NCBI GenBank assembly: GCA_023846275.1
Contig: CM043871.1
Coordinates: 29,666,569-29,730,568 of the forward strand
Length of the DNA: 64,000 bases
Direction: 5' to 3'
Source: Vanilla planifolia
Taxonomy: Eukaryota; Streptophyta; Magnoliopsida; Asparagales; Orchidaceae
The notes under the pieces are model-generated. The model ran no database searches. It was given only the letters and a program-made list of their open reading frames with translations, and was not told the DNA's origin. The translations under genes were made by a program, and so were the position numbers. Position 1 is the stretch's first letter. Each line of letters opens with the position of its first letter. Below are positions 12,101 through 23,081 of the stretch, piece by piece.

Positions 12101-15044
12101 TATCAAGATTTCTTAACGTGATCTATTGGTTTTAACTCTACAAAATTAGTTCTAATAATCATGCATGTCATGCTTGAAATGTAGTTTAACAAGAAGGGAA
12201 TGAATTGTTATGAATAAAATTTTTTTTGTTTTCACAAAAATTTTTTAAAAAATAATTTTAAAATAATTTTTAATAAACTTTAAAAAATCTTTAAAAATTA
12301 ATTTATACAAATTTTAATTTTAATTTAAATCATGTTAATTTCTTTTAATAATAATTTTTTTATAAATTTATGAAATAAAAAAATCAACAAGAATTAAAAA
12401 TTTACTTCAACAATTTTTAAATAAATAGTTTATTATCTCACAATAACGAAACAAAAGGAATAGGCTACTATAGCCTTATAATGAAATAAAATAATGATAG
12501 AAGGAAAATGTTCGGTGACACAAAATAAAATCAATATAAATAAAATCTTATACTTTATGAAATGATTAATGAGTCGTAAGTATTTTAATTAATTCAATTA
12601 AGAATAAAGAATATTGATAATTTAGTTGATTTGAGAAGAAAGTAAAATTTAGGAGTTTGAAGACTGAAGTATGCAACGTATGGAAGCGATGATGAGCATG
12701 AGCTGTTAATTGCTTGAATGTTGTGGCTTACAATTTTTTTTAGATTATTTAAAAATTCATTAATCAATTTTGTTAAAAAAAAACTCATATTTATAGATAT
12801 TTTCTAACGGCTAAAAGCACTTATCAGACAAACAAATTTGTTGCTATAGTTTATGTTGACATACGTATTTGGCTTCTTGTTCATTCCCTACTATGTAAGC
12901 GATACGTGAAATATTAATGCAAAAGAAATGTGGAATAACACAGAAGAACATAGAGAAAGAAAATACAAAAATGTATGTAGAAAATCACAGCTCCAAGAAA
13001 AAAACTATGTTCAAACTCAAAAAATTGCTATAAGAACCTGAAAAGATGATAAGATGATAACATTTTACAATGAACTTTGTTCAAAGATTTCTCTCACAAC
13101 TGGCTTGTTCACACTACCAGGTCATTGTAGCTTAAAAGGGAACACAAATAGTGTTTAAGGTTGCTTTTGGTATTTTTACAGTTTTACACATGTTCATTTT
13201 TTAGCCCTTCTAGACATGTCACCATCTGAGTGCATCCTATTTACATGGTTGTTAGTGTTGGCTGATCTATACGATTTTCCATTTGCACTTGATGTTGCTT
13301 GTTCTTACATTCTATCTATTATTTTCAATGTAGTTTTTGTGGGAAAGCATTATAAACCATCAACCCCTTCCCAGTTGTAGTTGTCTTTTTTAAGTACGAC
13401 CCCATAATTGTATGATCTTGAAACTATGGCATGGCATATGACTTGATCCAGACAACCTAGTCAGTCCTTGTGAGACTTTAGTAAATTAGACTTGACACTT
13501 TAGCAGGACCTGATTGTTTCAGAATATTCTATCTAGAATCAACAATTGTTATGATTTTTTATCTCAACGACTGTTGGTATCATGATTTTTCATGAGCTCC
13601 ACCGGCAAATCTTTTGTTTCATCAATCCCTATTGTTGAGGGATTTGTTTTTGTTTCAATTAATTGATTTGCTTCTTCAGCTGTCATATTAGACCGAATTT
13701 TGACTATCCCATTGTTCTTTGCTAATTGCGAGTTATGCTGCTTTCAACATTTCTCAAACATTTATTAATACCTTTCAAGTTCAAAGCGATTAATTACAAT
13801 AGATATGGATCCTTCTGTTTTTTGCTGATATGTTTCCTTTTGCAGGCCATAATGTTGAAGTCATTCCTGTTGCACTTCATTTTAGATGCATGTATCCTTT
13901 TCATTCTTTTCTAACAAATTTTATTCAACATATGCAACCCTCATTCTATGGTAAAGTAACTTAGCAAATTAAGGCAGGGTTACATTTTCAGTTAGATGTA
14001 AAGATACTTCAGACTCAATGCGGGATGGTTCAGAGTTAGTGTGGACAACCTTAAAGGTGGGAATTATGAACTTGTTATCCACTGAATCAGAAACATTTAA
14101 TGAACTTCTCAATGTTTTTTATAGTTGAGGTTTTTCAGGTAATTGTTGATGTTCTTTTTGGGAACTTTGTATTTGCATCTGTTCTATGGATATGGGTAAG
14201 CATTCTGCTCAAATTAAATCATAATTTGCTCAGGTAAAAAGATCAAATTTTGTTCCCTTTATTAGACTATTTTTTGTTCCTCATTCAAATATTTAGTTCG
14301 ATAGCTTTGAAACTTCTTATATTCCCCCAGTTTTTAATATATTTTAAACTTTTCTGAACTCCTTAGGTTCAAAGAGGTATTTTTTGTGGTGCTTGTTTCA
14401 AGCTACTTTAAGCTGTTCCTCTTGGCTATGATGGTATATGTAATTATTGATAATTATTGCTTAATTTGGAAATCTATTATCTTGTCATAAATATGTATTT
14501 CAGATGTTTTCAAATATTTTCTGTTGAGGTTTTAATTTATGCTTTATTTTGTAGGTGTGGGATTTTCCATATTCTGTTCTCTACATTGTTGACATCTTTG
14601 TTTTATCATCAAATGCGGTGGCTTTAAGAGGTTTGAGCTTGGTCTTTCTATGTTGAGAACTGTAAACGTATTGTCTATTGTGATGAGCAACAAACATGCA
14701 GCCCTCTTTTTGTGTAAATTTTGCAGCCACTAAAGCATGCGTCAGCAGCTGGATTTCTTGCTTTGTTTTGAATTATAACAACCTGTTTCTTAATCTCCAC
14801 AGTTTTAACTCGGTTGAAGATGTCTTCATGTATTGCGATCTCCTTCAGTGCCCATATTACCAAATTTTTTGCCTACCACTGGCTACTTTCTCTTCTAAAA
14901 TGCTTCAGGTACTACTTGCAAAATTTGTTTCAAATTACCTTATTTTATTATGATCTTAGTCTCTTTAACCCTTTTATATCGTATGCTGGTGACTACAAAA
15001 AAACATGCATTTGTTTGTCTCATTTAAAACAAAGACAGATCTAA
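8794..15044 (+). CDS. ARV1: ARV1-like ER membrane lipid-homeostasis protein, multi-exon, 5' incomplete
   Basis: ARV1 proteins are ER membrane proteins needed for sterol trafficking and sphingolipid balance. Exons read here: 8794-8883 (IILIDLILHKSKAYRHLLYN), 13846-13891 (KSFLLHFILDA), 13992-14056, 14139-14233 (VIVDVLFGNFVFASVLWIW), 14367-14433 (FKEVFFVVLVSSYFKLFLLA), 14555-14630 (VWDFPYSVLYIVDIFVLSSN) and 14803-14908 (SFSAHITKFFAYHWL). Each is bounded by AG and GT, and the phases join without a stop (0, 1, 0, 2, 0, 1, 2). The order and hydrophobic segments match the ARV1 homology region. After 14908 the frame stays open to a stop at 15044; a splice at 14909 is equally possible, so the C-terminus is unsure. 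The N-terminal zinc ribbon (two CxxC pairs) is not found upstream, so the start is missing. The intron 8884-13845 is about 5 kb. The exons show no damage and look functional. Confidence 0.85.
8884..13845 (+). other. Long ARV1 intron, AT-rich
   Basis: About 5 kb between the HKSKAYRHLLYN exon and the KSFLLHFILDA exon. It holds an (AT)15 palindrome at 9085-9126 and a strongly A/T-rich section at 11330-12420. Open frames at 9624-9863, 12594-12788 and 13726-13914 have no recognisable domain; the last simply overlaps the next exon. No identifiable transposon was seen, although the length suggests past insertions. Confidence 0.6.
9085..9126. repeat. (AT)15 microsatellite within a perfect inverted repeat
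   Basis: Thirty bases of alternating AT at 9091-9120 are flanked by GTTTCT on the left and AGAAAC on the right. The whole can therefore fold into one uninterrupted hairpin. It lies in the long ARV1 intron. Confidence 0.9.
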
Positions 15045-16699
15045 ATGTTTTTGTCTCGAGGTTGTGTTCTTTTGGTTATGTTGAGAACGTCAGCATGTTA
15101 TTTACAATAGTAAGAGAATCATAAATGAAGCCATTGTGTTGTGGGAGAAGAAACATGATCTAGGCTCAATTCTTGATGAAAGCCAAGTATTATTCAATTT
15201 GCATGGCATCGTATCAGATATCCAGCGGTACATGATTGAATGCATGTGTGCAAAGGTGCAGACGTGCATTGTGTGGGTGTGAGAGTGCATTAGCACTGTG
15301 CAAATGGATGTCATGGATGCGAGCTGAGGTAGAGGATAGGCTTGGGCGTTGGGCAGATGTGGAATGGGGCAAACATGAGGATGGGCAAAGTGTTGGTTGA
15401 GTAGTTGCATGAATGTAAGAGTTATACTACCATAAAGAGTAAGGGAAAGAAATCAAGAAGAGTGGATAGGAGAAAAGAGAATGTTGTGTAAGCACCTTGT
15501 CTTTGAGGGCAACGATAAAGAGGGGAGGAGCAACACTCATTGAATTGTTATCAAGGAAAGGACCAACCATCAAGCCATACCCCACTTAAGCCATCAAGCA
15601 AGAGAGAACTTTATTTTCCACTAAACCAACCAAAGATTATTTCATTCAATATTTACCACTATTTATACAAGAGTTTCATAGTAAAGAAAATGCAAGGCTC
15701 TAGATATCTTACCAATGATAATGATTGTTGATCTCTAACCAATAGTTCCATGCCTTTCCATGCGTCTAGATACTTTCAAATGATGTGTAAGATGCTGTTG
15801 TAAATAATACCGAAATTGCTCAAAACAATCCTTCAGTTGCACAAAAACTAGCTTCAAATGGGTTTTGGGTTGCTTGTCATACTCGTGTTGGTCTATGGCA
15901 CACATGTTGACTTTGCATTTGGGATCCCTTTTTTCACTTGTTTTTCATGCATTTCACATTCTCCATGGTTGTGATCTAAGATCTCTTTTTGTCCTACATC
16001 ATTCTCATCTTGCAAAAAATGCTCGTCTTTACAAAGTTGAAGTGCATGTAGCCTTTCACCAACTATAGGGCTAGCTTGTCAAGTTCATCTTTCGTAAAGT
16101 GTGTATCTTCAATGGGTGGTTGATCAACCTTCCATCTAACAATAAATTTATTTGAAGAGTTAGAATTAGAAATCTTATTAGAAATAATGTCACTAACTTC
16201 AAAAATTTTTGCCAATAATAGTAATGTCAACATTTGATTTTTATCTCTCAAAAAGGGTTAGTTTGCAAATCCTTATATTTTCTCTCGTGAGACAAGATAT
16301 ATTCAATGCTAAAACTAGGTTGATCAAAGCTCACAAGGTCTGAACCAATGACTCCTACATTTGTGGGTGGGGGGGAGGGGTGGGGGGGGGGGGTTTAGGA
16401 GAGGAGGGGGAGTGTTGAAAGATAAATGAAAACTTTAATTAAGTACTAAACTATTTTTTTAATATTTTTCTAAAATATAATATACAAATTTTACAACTCT
16501 TTCAGATATTGTAATAGAAGATAACTATGTAATCTAATAATCTCTCTAAAGAATAATTTGGTCACATGAGAACTACCATTTGTCTTGACACAATATGAAA
16601 TTGGTATTAAAAAAACAATCTACTACCATTAATATGCTATTGTGGTGACATCTAAGCATTTTAGGGTATCTTATTGTAAAACTCATATACAAATCCTTC
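15045..16699. other. Unassigned stretch downstream of ARV1
   Basis: It contains a less AT-rich section at 15100-15480 with many GCATG/TGCA words, which could be an old LTR but has no partner. Open frames at 15102-15410 (-), 15865-16068 (+) and 16063-16251 (-) show no recognised domain. The G-rich tract at 16363-16411 is listed separately. Confidence 0.4.
16363..16411 (+). repeat. G-rich tract with quadruplex-forming pattern
   Basis: Runs of three to twelve G are separated by single T or A bases, then TTTAGGAGAGGAG and a further G5. At least four G3+ runs are separated by one base, which meets the usual G-quadruplex sequence rule. It lies about 300 bp before the recognisable LINE endonuclease region. 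Confidence 0.8.
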
Positions 16700-19062
16700 C
16701 AAAGCCTATAAGGTACTGGCATTATAATATATCTTTGCCGATAAGAGCCACGTCAAGCATCGCACTGCTTGGGATCTAATCTCCCAGCATTTTGGGGTTG
16801 GTATGCCTATTTTGGTAGTTGGGAAATTTAATGCCATGGTCTCTCAGAGGAAAAGAAAGGAGGTAAGTCCTTTTAGTTTGATCAAAGCTCACAGGGTTTT
16901 ATTAACCTTATTAGTGGTAATGATTTTTATGACCTTGGTTTTTTTTTTTTTGGCTCCATACACTTGATACAATAATAAGCTTGGGCATGCTCACATTGTT
17001 TAGAGGCTATATAGGTGCTTCATTGATGAGTTTTATTTCTTTTTTAGGACATCTATTTAGCATTTGACTTGTATTTGTTCTTACCACTACCCCTTGATCA
17101 TTGACATTTGGAAGTTCCAATTTGGTTCATCTAGGAGTAGATGGAAGTTTGAGGTTTTCTAGTTGTCTTTTTATGGCATGATTGGTTTTTTTTTTTTTCA
17201 TTTGCTTGAAGTTAGTCTGCAATGGGCTCCCTATTCTCCTACTTGTTTGTTAGGTTTGTTAGGACTCTTAGTACCCTCCACCCTTAGAGGAAGTCCCAGC
17301 TTGACGATATTGCTTGTTCTCATTGTTAGCTAGTGTAGTCTATTGTGGAGTTACGTCCTAAGGAATAGTAATTTGGTTTGCTTTACTTCGATGACTATGA
17401 GATTCTTTTGGTCTCCTCTTTCATCATCATAACCGTTTATTTAGGGTCGAGATGTGGTGGTGGCAATGTGCTAAAGTCATATGTGCATGGGGACAAGAAT
17501 ACAACTTTCTTTCACAAGATTGCCACCAAGAATAGACATAACTTCGAGCTCCATAGCTTGATATACCCCTTTGGTTCCCTTATTTCATCCCTTGAAGGCA
17601 TGGCCTCTATTATTTTGGTCCTTTTCAAACCCAAGTGGTGCCTGAAGTTCCTTCTTATCTTTCCTTCAATTTGTTGCCCCTGAGGGCTATTTTATTTGAT
17701 GCTTGGACTATGATGCCTACTGCACCCATCACTTATTCTAAGATCTATCGGATTATATTATCTCTAAGTCCCAACTAAGTCTCTATTGTTGATGGTACGT
17801 GGTCCTTAAGATTTATTAGAACATCATCCAATGAGATATTTTCAAGATTATCAAGTAGGTGTTTTCATCTAACCAAATGACATCTTGGTGGTGGTACACC
17901 TTGATGTTTATCCCCAAGGCCTAGGAGGTGACTAAGTCCAAGTAGTTTTGGCTTATTAGCCTATGAAATGCTATTTATAAATTGGTGACTAAGATTCTAG
18001 TTCGACGTCCATGGGGCTATCTCCTAGACCTTATCTATGTTGAATAAGGGGCCTTTGGTTGGAGACAGTCCATTGATGATATTTGCTTCATGGCACAAGA
18101 TTATTCATCGTCTCTCCTCTTCTTCCTCTATTTGAGGGTTTGATGACTATCAAGGTGGACATGGAGTAGACTTATGATTGGATTTGTTGGAATTTCTATG
18201 CTCCTACTCTTGGGCTTTCTTGATATTTGATGCCACTGGCTCCAAGCATGCATCATGACCCAAAGGTATTAAGTGTTATTCAATAGCAAGTAATTACCTT
18301 TGATATCTACATCTTGTGGCATTAGGCAAGGTTGTTCGCTCTCTCTGTACCTTTGCTTGGAGTACTTGTCTTTTCTTTTCCATTATAGTACTAGTAGAAA
18401 TAGTTTGGTGGGAATTTAGGTCTATCTCATTGTCCCATTGGTCTCTGCACCTGTTGTTTTCTAGCGATTGTCCTTTTTGGTCTTGCCACTTCTATGGTTG
18501 TGTTTGATGTTTGACGTATTCTCAAAATATGCGCCTTAACATTTAGCCAAATGGTGAACTTACAGAATAACTTCATGTTTTTTTTACTAAAAGCATGGTG
18601 TCACATTGATGAAGGATGATTGTTTGGAAGCTGAGGATGCGTTAGGCTAGATTTAACAAATACTTGGGTATCCTGATTAGTATTAGTCACTATACGTTTG
18701 GGGGCTTCAGCTACCTTGTTTGATCTATATTAGACAGTATCCTTATCTAGGGTGATCAATCTCTCTCTTTAGTTTGTTGAGTGGTGTTGGCTAACTTTAT
18801 TTTGAACTTCATTCCAATGTTTTACACTTCCCACTCTTTTATTCTAGTTAGGGGGCTTTCCTTGATCAAGTGCTTAATTAGGTCGTTTTTTTGGGGAGGG
18901 GGCACATCTCATTTCGGCCATGCATCTTGTGTATTGGAAGCATGTTGCTAAGCCCAAGTGGAACAGTAGGCTAGGGGGATTCATCATATGAAGGAGTGGC
19001 GAATGGGGCTTGTGGCTCGACATACCAAATCTATGGAGTTAACTTCAATAACACTTTGTCTC
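16700..19062 (+). mobile_element. LINE fossil: endonuclease and reverse transcriptase, 3' end cut off
   Basis: The + strand, with frame changes, shows ORF2 of a plant LINE. An endonuclease block is at 16803-16862 (MPILVVGKFNAMVSQ; the usual GDFN is GKFN here). The linker HGDKNTTFFHKIATKNRHN is at 17485-17543. RT motif VDMEQ/TYDWICWNF is at 18153-18197, with a stop inside, and IRQGCSLSLYLC is at about 18320-18360. A C-terminal RT-like stretch (PKWN-GLGIHHMKEW in spirit) is at 18950-19010. The reading then stops at about 19062, before any zinc-binding or RNase H domain, where - strand Gypsy integrase begins. Losing the 3' end is unusual for LINEs, which normally truncate at the 5' end, so this is a breakage or insertion junction. 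Confidence 0.75.
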
Positions 19063-19310
19063 TAAGGGAGTAATGGGTTGTTATCCTAAAACCAGCTAAA
19101 AAAGATTTGACTCCATTGCTAAGGATTTGTGCAAGTCATAACAAAACGACGTACTGTCCAACAATTTTAACTAATTCTTTCAACTTGTCTTGACATGATA
19201 CCTCAAGTATTTTTCCAACAGTTGTTTTTTTTCTTTTGTTTATCCATTAATTTGTAGGTGACTGATTGTAAATGATTTTAAATTGGTTCTCACAAATTGA
19301 ATAATGAAGT

Positions 19311-19574
19311 TTAAAACTTTCCTGTAAATATTGTATTTTGATCACTCACAATGTCTTCAAATACACCAAAGTATTTTACCACGTGCTGGTAAAAGAAATC
19401 AGCAGCTATGTCAGCCAGACAAGTTAAAAATGCAGCAATGAATGCAGCATACTTTGAGAAATGATCAGCAATTACTATCATTGAAGCCACGTCATTGATC
19501 TTAGAGTACCTACTAATAAAGTTCATGGAAATCAATGCCCACGATTTCCCTATAATTAGAAGAGGTTGCAGCAA
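19311..19574 (-). pseudogene. Gypsy integrase core fragment
   Basis: An 87-residue open segment matching the rve integrase core: ISMNFI, MIVIADHFSKYAAFI and VVKYFGVFEDIVSDQN. Of the D,D(35)E triad, the first Asp is Asn (residue 18 of the segment), the second Asp is kept (residue 78), and the expected Glu lies downstream, where a lysine and a stop are read. It cannot be catalytic as read. Confidence 0.85.
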
Positions 19575-20387
19575 TTATGCTTCCTTTCTCCTGTTTGCTT
19601 TGTTATGTTGGCACACCAAACAAGTCTTGTATAGAACTTAATATTAGCTTTTAGTCTAGGCCAATAGTAGGAATGATGCCAGAGAGCTAACATCCTTTTC
19701 CCACCAGGATGTCCAGTTCACTGTGGATCGTGCGACTTGTTAAGTAGCTCTCTCCACAAGCCATCCTCCTAATAGACAAATATTCTGTTACCTTTAAACA
19801 TCAAGAATCCATCATCGATCCAATATTTTCTCACAATTCCTTCTTGGACCTGCTTCAACAACTTACCATAAGCATTGTTATTAGCACCAGTGGCCCGAAT
19901 TTTTTCCATCGTGTTTGTTTCCACCTAAGTAACAACATAGATGAAGTCATCTTCCGACTTAGCATATTAGTAACCTTGTTATGCTTGCCAGGTTTGTTCT
20001 CACACACAAAATTATATTCAGCTAGGAACTCTTGGGAATGTGCTTGTTTTGCTCATAATTTCTTTTGTGCTTTGAAGAATGTGTTAGCAAATTGTTAGTT
20101 CACATAACAAATTTTATTCTCAGCAAGTTCACCCTTTAAATTTGAATAATGCACTACAACAACCATTTCTTTATTATAAGTTGAATACTTTTGCTTTGTA
20201 ACTTTTAGCTTCCTACTTCAAAAAATAATGGGATGGTATTGCTGCACCAAAACTTCACCAATAGACTTGTTTGATGCATCTGTATGTATTTCAAATGATA
20301 TTTCAAAGTTAGGAACTGCAGTACGGGTTCCCTGGAAATGACAGTTTTGAGTTTATCAAATGCCTCTTGATAAGCATCAGACCAATT

Positions 20388-20724
20388 TTATCTTTCGCTC
20401 TTCTTTAAGAGATCCATCAATAGAACAGCCTTCTTTGAGCATCCATCAATGAATTTGCAATAATAATTTGCTTTTTTTAGAAAAAGCCTCAACTTGGAGA
20501 CCTTTGTTAGAGCATGCCAATCCACAATGACTTGCATCTTCCTTGGATCTATTCTCACTTGGTGATTGTTAACCAAATGTCCAAGGAACATGATCTCTTT
20601 CTTAGCAAATTTATATTTTTCCTTCTTCACATAGAGCTAAAATTCTCTTAATTGAGACAACACCTTTCTTAAATACATCATATGCTCTTCAAGAGAGTTG
20701 TAGATTACAATGTCATCTAAGTAA
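20388..20724 (-). pseudogene. Gypsy RT catalytic and connection region (broken by TAG)
   Basis: EYLDEFVMIYLDDIVIY covers the RT catalytic loop; the YLDD codons are 20723-20712. The same frame continues to FLGHLVNNHQVRIDP and LFLKKANYYCKF. One in-frame TAG at 20639-20637 interrupts an otherwise good reading, which is compatible with a C-to-T change of a glutamine codon. This is the best-preserved coding block in the element. Confidence 0.85.
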
Positions 20725-21611
20725 ATCATAACAAACTCATCAAGGTATTCATAAAGGACATTATTTATTAAATTATAAAATGTAATGGAGCCATTTGTCA
20801 AAGTCAAAAGGCATGACTAGGAATTCAAAAGAGCCATAACGGGTTACAAAATTGGTCTTAGTTTCATCTCTAGTTGCAACTCTGATTTGCCAATCTCTTG
20901 ACTGCAAATGAACTTGGTGAACTTTGTTTCCTTGCACAATCGATCCAACAAATCCTGCACCAAATGCATTGGGTACTTGTTCTTCACTGCCACTTTATTC
21001 AATGTATCTTAGCCCACACACATCTGCAAAGAACCATCCTACTTTCTTTGAAACAGCAACGGTGCACCGAATGGAGCTTTATATGTTGAATAAATAGCTT
21101 TCAACAAGTCATTCAATTGTTTGCACAATTCAGCCAACTCTAATAGAGACATCTAGTATGGTGGACGTGCAGGAGGAGCAACACCAAACAACAACTCAAT
21201 TTTGTGATTGATCTCTCTTCTTAGAGGTAGGCTTTTAGGCTATACCAAAGGCATGAAATCTACAAACTCCTTTAAAATTCCTACAATTGCATCAGTCACC
21301 TTATTGACCTGATCTTCCTTGATCTCCACTAATGTAGCAAGGAATGTATTCTTGCCAATTTTCAACTCCTTTTCCAGCCACATTGCTGAAATACATTTTA
21401 TTTTATTCTTCCTTTCAACTCTCTTCTTCCTATAGAAGTATATTCCAATGGTTCAATCAAAATCATCCAAAAGAATAACCAACAAATTGGTTTATCTTGT
21501 CCAATTTTCCAAAATTAATGATACTCCATAAGACATTCCAACCATAACTTGAGCCTTTGTGTGTACTATTTTTAGAAAACTAGTGCACGTGCTCACTCGA
21601 AACCCAAACTT

Positions 21612-21938
21612 CTAAACAAGCCTTGTAATCACAAAAATGTGTATAACACCCGTGTTCATCATTGCCACATTCTTTTGGCCGTTCATCTTCACCAAGACAT
21701 ACATCAACAAAGAATGAGCAATAGCCGCATCACTACTTGTGTTCAGTATTTGGGTTGAATTAGCTAGCAAGGGATTGACAAGTGCACCAACTTTATAAAA
21801 TTCCTCGGTATTTTTCTCAACCATTAAGGCATTAAGCTTCTCATGCTCGGGGCAATCTTTAGCACGATGAGGTCCATTGCATAGGAAACAACATTGCCGA
21901 TTTATTGAGCTATTTGTACCTTGGAATGAAGATGACAC
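21612..21938 (-). pseudogene. Gypsy gag zinc knuckle joined to protease remnant
   Basis: A 108-residue open segment. CFLCNGPHRAKDCPEHEKLN is a CxxC-x3-H-x4-C zinc knuckle. About 65 residues later, VKMNGQKNVAMMNTG is the protease flap/active-site context, with NTG where DTG is expected. The active-site Asp is therefore lost. Confidence 0.8.
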
Positions 21939-23081
21939 TTCTGCTTTCGTTTGTCATTCTTCTCACCCCACCATACTACCTTGCATCCCACTTCCATTCC
22001 CTTCTCGTTTTATGCTTTTCTATTTAGATCGCAAAAGAGCATATGAGGTTTTCAAAACTCTCAAGTCCATAAGAGCCTTAGCAATAAAGATTGCACCCGG
22101 CAAGCCCTCACATTTTATTGATGAAGCTCCAAGGTTGCAGCTCAAACAAAGTGGAAAAGCTTGTCTTCTTTGGACATATTATGGATGTCCAAAATAAAGG
22201 AACTGGACTCCTTGACATCATCCCATACAGCTCCATTATGCTTCAGCTTCTTTAGAGCTTTTCAAGTCATCCAAGAAGCATTGCAAGAGAGAAATTGATC
22301 ATTCTTTTCTCTCTTGAGCTTTTCCTATATATCAATCTTCAGCTTTCCAGCAATTACTTAAGGTTTCGTGTTCACCACGATTTTGCATCTCGCGTGAGTT
22401 ACATGTTGGAAATAGTCACGTCCATGTTCAGCACATGAGTAAAGGTGAAGTACTGCTCCATGTCCCACAAGAAGTTCTCTATCTCCTTAGCACTCCTAGT
22501 GCTATTGAAGTACTTTGGTTCGGAAATTCTCACGGAGTGCCTATTCTCTTGTCAAAAATTTGTATTTCTAACTGTTCTGCGCATTATGGCTGACTCGGAA
22601 GCAGTTTGTCCTTCTCATGGTGGATTTGCTCAAAATCCTCAACAAAGTTTTACTAGAGACCTTCCATAGCCAACTCCAACTTCACAAGATGTTTCGAAAT
22701 GATATGCAAATCTTCTCCATCAAGTGCAGTGACAAGGAGAACTTCCTCCCATGAAATCCTTGCTCTAAGTTTGTCTATCTTGCCAGCCATCTCGACAAAC
22801 GGGGCTCTAATACCAGCTATTATAGGCATGGTTTCTACAGATTTGAAGAATGCAAGCAATGGCTTCCTGCGGCAACTAGGAACTCCAATCTCTAGCCCAA
22901 TCTTACCAAAACACAAAACTGTGCAAAATAGACAAAATAAGGGTTGGGAAAACACTTTTTCTTTGTTGGATTTCATGAAAGAAGAAATGTAATAGGCTGG
23001 AAATACATAAAAGTGCATGAGTTGTTCCCCGAAATCCCTCTTACATTGATTTGTAGACTTATGAATAGTCGATAGTTTCAA

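Larger units (their letters stand above)
19062..23081 (-). mobile_element. Ty3/Gypsy gag-pol fossil with gag, protease, RT, RNase H and integrase in order
   Basis: Reading right to left: gag about 23000-21950 (a FLWDMEQYF-like block), and a zinc knuckle CFLCNGPHRAKDC near 21890. Next is a protease-like segment with NTG in place of DTG near 21650. RT motif YLDD is at 20723-20712, and the RT end LFLKKANYYCKFIDG is in 20630-20388. An in-frame TAG at 20639-20637 lies between these two RT blocks. RNase H-like sequence follows, then integrase with CLVCQH zinc-binding remains near 19620 and a core at 19574-19311 (FSKYAAFIAA, VKYFGVFEDIVSDQN). The integrase tail continues to about 19063 (FCYDLHKSLAME, LVLG-QPITP). 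The first integrase Asp is Asn (ISMNFI). Neither LTR was identified. The order gag-PR-RT-RH-INT defines Ty3/Gypsy. Confidence 0.85.

Noticed and set aside
15100-15480. TGCA/CATG-rich patch as a solo LTR related to that of the 24.5 kb element
   Set aside because: The composition is similar but I could not align it with either LTR, and no TG...CA edges or target duplication were seen.
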